A stretch of 64,000 nt of DNA, from NCBI GenBank assembly GCA_050012375.1, contig JBEKHH010000019.1, positions 16,283 to 80,282 of the forward strand, in the 5' to 3' direction. Shown here one piece after another: positions 58,176-64,000 of the stretch (position 1 is the stretch's first letter; each line of letters opens with the position of its first letter). The notes beneath the pieces are model-generated. The model was not told where the DNA came from, did no database searches, and saw only the letters and a program-made list of their open reading frames with translations. The translations under genes were made by a program, and so were the position numbers. Origin of the DNA: PALSA-1353 sp050012375. Lineage in GTDB: Bacteria > Planctomycetota > Phycisphaerae > Tepidisphaerales > Tepidisphaeraceae.

Positions 58176-59276
58176 CTAGCCTGCCGCGGGCGATTCGATT
58201 CCCGCGGGACGCGGCAGCAGCGATATCGTCGCGTCGTACACCATGGCGGGCGTGAGGCGCGTCATGCAGCGGTGATCCAGCGGACAAACTTTCTTCTGAC
58301 ACGGGCCGCAGAAGACTTTGACGGCTAATTTTCTTTCCTTGGCGAAGTAAATTTCGGTCCATTCGGGGTGGGTTGGGCCGAAAAGCGTGATCACCGGAAC
58401 GTCGAAAGCCGCCGCGATGTGGCGTGGGCCGGTGTCGTTGGTGATCAGAAGATCGCAGCGGCGGATGATCTCCTTCAAAGTGCCGAGGGACAAACCCTTG
58501 GACAGAAGATCGATCGGAGCGTGACGCATGAGCCGCGAAATGTTCTCGATGATGCGGCGCTCGCGGGGCGCTCCGCTGATAAGGATCGTCGCGCCAAGTT
58601 CGTCGATCAAGCGGTCGGCCAGGGTTGCGAAATATTCGGGCAGCCAGCACTTGGCCACGCCGAATTGCGCGCCGGGATTCAGGAGAATCAGGGGCGCCTT
58701 GCCCGCGGCGGCCGGGCGCTCCAGATCGCGGGGCAGCGCCGCCCGCTCTAGACAATCGCAGGCCTCGCGCCGCTCGGAATCGGTGACGCAGAGTTTCAGG
58801 GTGAGGTCGCGTTCCTGGCTGCCGAGGTAATGAGCCAGGCCCATGTAATATTTGACGATTGGGGTCGGGAGGAATTTGCCCTTTTCCTTTCGCGGCAGGA
58901 GCTTGTCGGAGAGCAAAAACCCGCGGCCGTCGCGCTCGTAGCCGACGATGCGGGGGATGTTGGCCATTTTGCAGACCAGGGCTGCCTGGAACGAATTGGG
59001 CAGAAGGATCGCCAGGTCGAACTTAGCCCCGCGCAGGCGGCGGGCCAGATCGAACAGGCCTTTGCCGGCCTTCTTCTTGGTCTTGCCGGATCGATAGGTG
59101 ATGAGTTGATCGGCCCAGGGCAGGCCGGTGTAGAGCGGTTTGACGTATCGCTTCATCATGTAGGCGATGTGGGCCTGGGGAAAGAGGTCGCGCAGGGCGC
59201 GCAGCGTGGGCGTGGACATCACGGCGTCGCCGACCCAGTTTGGCTGGACGACCAAGACTTTGCGGGCTTCTGGCAT
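58176..59276 (-). CDS. Glycosyltransferase family 9 (ADP-heptose:LPS heptosyltransferase-like)
   Basis: A 366-aa GT-B glycosyltransferase. The start MPEARKVLVVQPNWVGDAVMSTPTLRALRDLFP is the classic GT9 N-terminus; the C-terminal half has LLNPGAQFGVAKCWL, ILISGAPRERRI and LLITNDTGPRHIAAAFDVPVITLFGPTHPEWT. It adds heptose or a related sugar to the LPS core in the cytoplasm. A C-terminal CGPCQKKVCPLDHRCM cluster is found in many members. It fits a cell that also has LpxD. Confidence 0.92.
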   Translation of the reverse strand: MPEARKVLVVQPNWVGDAVMSTPTLRALRDLFPQAHIAYMMKRYVKPLYTGLPWADQLITYRSGKTKKKAGKGLFDLARRLRGAKFDLAILLPNSFQAALVCKMANIPRIVGYERDGRGFLLSDKLLPRKEKGKFLPTPIVKYYMGLAHYLGSQERDLTLKLCVTDSERREACDCLERAALPRDLERPAAAGKAPLILLNPGAQFGVAKCWLPEYFATLADRLIDELGATILISGAPRERRIIENISRLMRHAPIDLLSKGLSLGTLKEIIRRCDLLITNDTGPRHIAAAFDVPVITLFGPTHPEWTEIYFAKERKLAVKVFCGPCQKKVCPLDHRCMTRLTPAMVYDATISLLPRPAGIESPAAG

Positions 59277-59306
59277 CTGGGCGAAGTATAGCGGAGGGAG
59301 GGGGGA

Positions 59307-59495
59307 ATGCCGAATGCCGTGAGCCTGTCGAACGGCCAACTGGCGAAGAAGGGCGAATCGCTGTACAAAATCAGCACGCTTATGCGGAATTCGCCCGAAA
59401 TCTGCCGACGGCATTATGCCGCGTTGACCCCGGCAGCCCTGATCGATTCGGCCGAATTTGCCTCCGGCCCAAAAGCATTAGCCACGGGTTCATAA
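59307..59495 (+). pseudogene. Tyrosine recombinase C-terminal remnant
   Basis: Residues SLYKISTLMRNSPEICRRHY and then AALTPAALIDSAEF closely follow the end of phage-type integrases (xxxKIxxxMGNSxxxxxxHYxxL), including the catalytic Tyr in RRHY. The rest of the gene, with the Arg and His active-site residues, is missing; the left part of the frame is repeat DNA (TGCCGAATGCC). It stands four bases before the type III methyltransferase gene and suggests that the restriction locus arrived on an integrated element. Confidence 0.55.
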
Positions 59496-59498
59496 CTC

Positions 59499-61091
59499 AT
59501 GCCCACGCTCGATTGGATCGGCAAGAAAGCCGTCGTTAACCACCACCGCCAGGTGCCGTATCACCTACTGCGCTGCGACAGGGAGCTTTCCGTCGGAGAT
59601 CCTGACGCCGGCAACCTGCTGGTGCAAGGGGATAACCTGCTGGCGCTCAAGGCCCTGTTGCCCTACTACGCTGGCAAGGTCAAGTGCATCTACATCGACC
59701 CACCATACAACACGGGCAACGAAGGGTGGGTCTACAACGACAACGTGAACAGCCCGGAAATCCGCCAGTGGCTTCGGCAGACCGTGGGCCGGGAAGGCGA
59801 AGACCTGTCCCGGCATGACAAGTGGCTGTGCATGATGTACCCACGCCTGGCCCTGCTGCGCGACTTTCTCACCGAAGATGGCATCATCTTTGTGAGCGTC
59901 GATGAGAACGAATACCGTTACCTTGCGCTGATGATGGACGAACTATTCGGCGCTGGCAACCGGGTCGAAACCTTCATCTGGAAAAAGAGCTATGGCGGGG
60001 GCGCGAAATCCAAGCATGTTGTGAACCTTCACGAATACATCCTTTGCTTCGCCAAAGCCAAGGACTGTATTCCTGTGCTGGATCTGCCCCCGGATGAAAA
60101 GGCTATCGCGTATTACAAGTATCGAGATGCCAAATATGCTACGAGGGGACCGCACCGGTTCCAACCGCTGGCGACAAACAGCATGGACCCGCGCCCGAAC
60201 CTGCGCTACGGCATACCGTGGCAAGGCGAGGAAATCTGGCCTGAAAAGCAATGGCAGTGGTCTAAGGATAGGGTGCTGGCGGCGTTGGCCGATGACGGTT
60301 TGGTAATCGCAAAAAAGGCCGGAAAGTGGACTGTATCCTACAAGCAATATTTGAAAGATGACGAAGGAGCGGAGCGGCGCAGCAAGGCATACTCGATCAT
60401 TGAGGGAATCTATACGCAACAAGGGACCAATGAGGTTGCAGAAATCTTTGGTGATGGCAAAGCCTTTTCCTTTCCGAAGCCCCGGAAGCTGCTGGAAACG
60501 CTGATCGCGCTTGTCACGGCGAAAGATTCGCTGATCCTAGATTCCTTCGCGGGTAGCGGGACCACGGCGCATGCTGTCCTGGCCCAGAACAAGGCCGACG
60601 GCGGGAGCCGGCGTTTCATCTGCATCGAAATGGACGAAGGCATCTGCCGGGATGTAACGGCCCCGCGCATCCGCAAGGCAATTGAAGGTTACGGCGACAC
60701 GCCGGGCCTGGCCGGGGGATTCCGTTTCTGCAAGCTGGGGACGGCGCTGTTTGACGCGTTCGGCGCAATTGACCTGGATGTGGGCTTTGCGGACCTCGCC
60801 GCCCATGTGTTCTTCACTGAGACGGGCAGCCCGATTCCCAAACGCGCGGATGGGAAGACACCACTTCTGGGCGTACACGAGAGGCGAGCGATTTATCTGC
60901 TGTTCAACGGCGTGTTGGGCGACAAACGGCCTGACGGTGGAAACGTCCTTACGGGGAAGGTGCTGCAATCCCTGCCTCCGCATGACGGGCCGCGCGTTGT
61001 ATATGGCGAAGCCTGCCGGCTCGGCGAAGCGCGATTGCGCGATAGGGGCGTAATCTTCCGCCAAGTGCCTTGGGAAGTGAGGGCGGGGTAA
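59499..61091 (+). CDS. mod: Type III restriction-modification methyltransferase (Mod)
   Basis: A 530-aa beta-class N6-adenine methyltransferase. Motif IV DPPYNTGNE is at 67-75 and motif I DSFAGSGTTAHAVLAQN at 348 onward, the reversed order of the beta class. The region between (about 150-330) is the target-recognition domain. Motif LARHDKWLCMMYPRLALLRDFL-like text (SRHDKWLCMMYPRLALL) is typical of Mod. Its stop overlaps the res start (TAATG). It methylates one strand of an asymmetric site and gives the complex its specificity. Confidence 0.93.
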   Translation: MPTLDWIGKKAVVNHHRQVPYHLLRCDRELSVGDPDAGNLLVQGDNLLALKALLPYYAGKVKCIYIDPPYNTGNEGWVYNDNVNSPEIRQWLRQTVGREGEDLSRHDKWLCMMYPRLALLRDFLTEDGIIFVSVDENEYRYLALMMDELFGAGNRVETFIWKKSYGGGAKSKHVVNLHEYILCFAKAKDCIPVLDLPPDEKAIAYYKYRDAKYATRGPHRFQPLATNSMDPRPNLRYGIPWQGEEIWPEKQWQWSKDRVLAALADDGLVIAKKAGKWTVSYKQYLKDDEGAERRSKAYSIIEGIYTQQGTNEVAEIFGDGKAFSFPKPRKLLETLIALVTAKDSLILDSFAGSGTTAHAVLAQNKADGGSRRFICIEMDEGICRDVTAPRIRKAIEGYGDTPGLAGGFRFCKLGTALFDAFGAIDLDVGFADLAAHVFFTETGSPIPKRADGKTPLLGVHERRAIYLLFNGVLGDKRPDGGNVLTGKVLQSLPPHDGPRVVYGEACRLGEARLRDRGVIFRQVPWEVRAG

Positions 61092-63667
61092 TGGAGCTTC
61101 GCGATTACCAGGGGCGCGTACTCGAAGCGCTCAAGAAATACCTGCAAGACGTTCCCGCGCGAGGTGCGAAGGCGGCGTTCGTTCTTGCGACGGAGCGGCC
61201 CTATCGCGACGTACCGCAAATGGAACAGATGCCATACGTCTGCCTGCGTCTTCCCACGGGCGGCGGAAAGACGCTTGTGGCCTGTTACGCCATCGGCGAG
61301 ACGGCACGCGAATACCTGCAAACGGATCACCCCACGGTTCTGTGGCTAGCGCCGAGCAACACAATTGTGAATCAGACGCTTCGAGCACTACGCGACCACC
61401 AGCACCCGTACCGCCGACAACTCGACGAGCAGTTCGCCGGAAACGTCAAGGTGATGGAAATTGCCGAAGCGCTCTACGTGACACGTGCCGATCTCAGCGG
61501 CGCGGCTTGCGTCATCGTCACGACGTTTCAGGCCCTGCGCGTCGACAACACCGACGGCAGGAAAGTGTACGAAAGCAACGGCCAGTTGCAGCACCATTTC
61601 GACGGCTTACCGTCGATGCTGCTCGCGCTATTCACCCGGCCGGACGGGAGCGTCGATTATTCGCTGGCAAACGTATTGACCATGCGCCGCCCGCTCATCG
61701 TCATGGATGAAGCCCATAACGCGCGCACGCCGCTTAGCTTTACCACGCTGGCGCGGTTCCATCCGTCGGCGATCCTCGAATTGACCGCGACGCCTGAAAC
61801 TACACATGACCCCGCCAGAGAGAGGTATGCGAGTAACGTGCTGGCGCAGGCGTCAGCACTGGAACTCAAAAATGCCGAGATGATCAAATTGCCGATCAAG
61901 CTTCGCACACGACCCGACTGGCGGCTCGTGGTGCACGATGCGCTGGACACTTGCCGGCAACTCGCTGAACAGGCGGCGAGGGAGCGCGCAGCCACCGGCG
62001 AGTACATACGGCCGATCGCGCTTTTTCAGGCCGAATCGGTCAACGGCGACGACATGAACGTCGATCGATTGAGGCAGGCGCTGATCGAGGACTTTCAGGT
62101 TTCGGCGGCCCAGATCGCGATCCACACCGGCACGACGCCCGGCCTAAATGGCGTGGACGTGGCGAGCGAGGCCTGCCCGATTACATGCATCATCACGGTC
62201 AAGGCGCTGGTCGAGGGATGGGACTGCCCATTTGCATACGTGTTATGCAGTCTCAGCGGCGTCAGCACTCCCAGGGCTGTGGAGCAGGTGCTCGGACGGA
62301 TCCTCCGATTGCCCGGAGCAAAGCGCAAGACTCACGATGCTTTGAATTGCGCATATGCCTTTGCCGTGTCGGAGAATTTCATCCGGACCGCTCAAAACCT
62401 GCGAGACGCACTCGTCGAGGGGGCCGGCTTTCAACGGCTGGAGGCCCAGGACCTGGTTGTCGAGATTGTTGGGCCGCAGCCCGGTTTATTCGACCGGCGC
62501 GTGCCGGTGTCGAGTATGCCGACATTGGGAGCATTGTCACCGTCGCTATTCCAGCGCGTGACCTTTGAGCCGACACGGCGCGAACTCGTGGTGAGCGGGC
62601 CGGTAAACGCCGCCGAGGTGCAGGAAATCACTCGCTGCTTTTCAGAGCAGTCGGACCGTGAGGCGATAACGCGGTTAATTCTCCCCGACGCGCCGCGGAT
62701 TCCGACCGGCGTTGACCGCGGCCCGTTCCGAGTGCCGGGCCTCTCGGTGCGTGTTGATGGTCAGTTGGAGTTGTTCGACGACACGCATTTATTGGACGTG
62801 CCCTGGAACATCGCCGAGTGTCCGGCGAATTTAGATGAAGCGGCCTTTCCCAGCGAGGCGCCGGCCGGCATGACGGGCGAGATTGATGTAACGGATCGCG
62901 GTCGTGTGGAGTTGACCGGATTTGTCGACCAGTTGCACCGGGACTTGTCTTTGTTCGGCGCGGAACCGGGCTGGACGCTGCCGACCCTGACGGCGTGGCT
63001 CTCGCAGCGCGTTGCAAGCCATGATCTGGTTCCGTCTCAGCTTCGCCTGTTCGTTCTCAGCGCGCTGGAATCGCTGATGCGCGATCGCGCGTGGACGATC
63101 GACCGGCTCGCTGGTGAGAAATATCGGCTGGCAAAGGCAATCGAGGCGGCGATCGACCGTCACCGCGTCAGCAAGCGGCTACAAGCCTTCCAGAATTTAC
63201 TTTTCGGCCCTCAGGCGACGGTGGAAGTGGACCCCGAGCAATGCTTGACCATCAGCCCGGAATGGTATGCACCGAACTCGTATTACGAAGGAGATTATCA
63301 CTGGCAGAGGCACGCGTTTCCGCGCGTCGGTGAATTGAAAAGCGAAGGCGAAGAATTTGAGTGCGCCACGCGGATCGATCAACACCCGAACGTGAGACGG
63401 TGGGTTCGCAACCTTGAACGCCAATCGCGCCATTCATTCTGGCTGCAAACATCCACCGATCGATTTTACCCTGATTTCGTCGTTGAACTTCTGGACGGCC
63501 GATTCCTTGTTGTCGAATACAAGCGTGGCGACAGCTGGAGCAACGATGACAATCGGGAGAAGCGAAAAATTGGTGAATTGTGGGCGGCGGCCAGTCACGG
63601 GCGATGCCTCTTCATCATGCCGAAAGGACCCGACTGGCCGGCTTTACATGCCGCTCTAAATGCGTAG
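61091..63667 (+). CDS. res: Type III restriction enzyme, Res subunit (helicase-nuclease)
   Basis: An 858-aa SF2 helicase-nuclease. Walker A LPTGGGKTLVA lies at 54-64, the DEAH box MDEAHNA at 205-211, and motif VI VEQVLGRILRLPG near 398. The C-terminus has a PD-(D/E)xK nuclease: YPDFVVELLDGRFLVVEYKRGD near 793-812, with Asp794, Glu808 and Lys810. It cuts DNA after ATP-dependent movement when two unmodified sites are found. The ATG overlaps the mod stop by one base, so the two subunits are co-translated. Both genes are intact. Confidence 0.93.
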   Translation: MELRDYQGRVLEALKKYLQDVPARGAKAAFVLATERPYRDVPQMEQMPYVCLRLPTGGGKTLVACYAIGETAREYLQTDHPTVLWLAPSNTIVNQTLRALRDHQHPYRRQLDEQFAGNVKVMEIAEALYVTRADLSGAACVIVTTFQALRVDNTDGRKVYESNGQLQHHFDGLPSMLLALFTRPDGSVDYSLANVLTMRRPLIVMDEAHNARTPLSFTTLARFHPSAILELTATPETTHDPARERYASNVLAQASALELKNAEMIKLPIKLRTRPDWRLVVHDALDTCRQLAEQAARERAATGEYIRPIALFQAESVNGDDMNVDRLRQALIEDFQVSAAQIAIHTGTTPGLNGVDVASEACPITCIITVKALVEGWDCPFAYVLCSLSGVSTPRAVEQVLGRILRLPGAKRKTHDALNCAYAFAVSENFIRTAQNLRDALVEGAGFQRLEAQDLVVEIVGPQPGLFDRRVPVSSMPTLGALSPSLFQRVTFEPTRRELVVSGPVNAAEVQEITRCFSEQSDREAITRLILPDAPRIPTGVDRGPFRVPGLSVRVDGQLELFDDTHLLDVPWNIAECPANLDEAAFPSEAPAGMTGEIDVTDRGRVELTGFVDQLHRDLSLFGAEPGWTLPTLTAWLSQRVASHDLVPSQLRLFVLSALESLMRDRAWTIDRLAGEKYRLAKAIEAAIDRHRVSKRLQAFQNLLFGPQATVEVDPEQCLTISPEWYAPNSYYEGDYHWQRHAFPRVGELKSEGEEFECATRIDQHPNVRRWVRNLERQSRHSFWLQTSTDRFYPDFVVELLDGRFLVVEYKRGDSWSNDDNREKRKIGELWAAASHGRCLFIMPKGPDWPALHAALNA

Positions 63668-64000
63668 GGAAATTAAAGAGGACGCGATTCAATCTGGGTC
63701 GGGTCATGGGTGTGTCGTCATGCAAATCCCGCCAATAAGCCTGTTGAGCCCGGTGTTACACTTTCTCGCCAATTCATCCAGCATACGCACTCGTAAAATG
63801 CCATAAGCCGTTTATTGAAATAGACTTGCAAGATTGATTACAACTTAGCATTCACTAACACAATTCGAAAAAGTGGGCTTTGCACACCGGGAGCGGTGTG
63901 CACAACAGAACGGCTTCCTGCACAACGGAAGGGGGCCGTTTTGACCCCCGCCGTTAATCCGCGACAATATCCAGTAATCGGGAACGGTGGGAGTAGCTAC
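63668..64000. other. Right-end intergenic region
   Basis: No gene is seen in the last 333 bases. A hairpin GCACACC/GGTGTGC lies at 63886-63903. The stretch TTCACTAACACAATTCGAAA (about 63851) in inverted form recalls the TTCGAGGTTTTAGTTAGTG near 3250, so both restriction loci may border on related DNA; the match is weak. Confidence 0.4.
63941..63970 (+). promoter_or_regulatory. Possible sigma-70 promoter at the right edge
   Basis: TTGACC at 63941-63946 and CAATAT at 63965-63970 are 18 bases apart, close to consensus boxes. It would drive a gene beyond the right end of the window. Prediction from pattern only. Confidence 0.3.

Noticed and set aside
1..64000. CRISPR arrays, rRNA genes, prophage structural genes
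   Set aside because: No regularly spaced direct repeats with unique spacers, no rRNA-like sequence and no phage capsid, tail or terminase genes were seen.

Overview
The window looks like chromosomal DNA of a GC-rich diderm bacterium, most likely a planctomycete (Planctomycetota, perhaps Phycisphaerae). Supporting signs are outer-membrane and lipid A genes (BamA-OmpH-LpxD), a membrane protein ending in a CxxCGYDLR...CPECG zinc ribbon, tyrosine-recombinase remnants of the type common in that phylum, mostly monocistronic genes on both strands, and many intergenic palindromic repeats. The taxonomic call is inference from protein character; no rRNA is present.

Layout. 1-10.85 kb is accessory DNA: a 2.6 kb IS1595-family transposon with four passenger genes, one of them HEPN-like; a solitary 1182-aa restriction-modification enzyme; an HD-GYP signalling protein; a sugar O-methyltransferase; and a decayed integrase ending in tRNA-Cys. 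11-24 kb carries a HigBA toxin-antitoxin pair with an extra Phd-like gene, a class I amidotransferase, Uma2, BipA/TypA, an FGGY kinase, an acyltransferase whose 3' end lies inside tRNA-Arg(TCT), a glycogen-debranching-type glucosidase and a two-component system. 24.2-26.4 kb is a long palindromic repeat split by an IS110/IS1111-type element with a long noncoding 3' end.

26.5-33.6 kb holds bamA-ompH-lpxD, then a bufferin-type operon: a secreted Cys-rich precursor, an attenuator hairpin, an MNIO/DUF692 maturase and a DUF2063 partner. 33.6-44 kb has VapBC, tRNA-Arg(CCT) with a second acyltransferase, a cystathionine synthase/lyase pair, an aminotransferase, two paralogous lipoproteins, YqgE and a short UvrC whose stop codon lies in a repeat. 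44-59.3 kb is mostly housekeeping: hisA, sucA-sucB, a PurS-PurS-PurL fusion and a heptosyltransferase-like gene. 59.3-64 kb is a type III restriction-modification system beside another integrase remnant.

Several repeat families recur: long palindromes of 188 to 640 bp (three copies), a 30-bp unit ending CGCGGCTAAAC found mostly just after genes (five copies), CGCGAAG-rich repeats, TGCC-type palindromes and a CTGGC-GAGCCGGG unit. The most notable systems are the bufferin operon with its internal attenuator, the IS110 element with a candidate guide RNA, and the transposon carrying a HEPN-like cargo.
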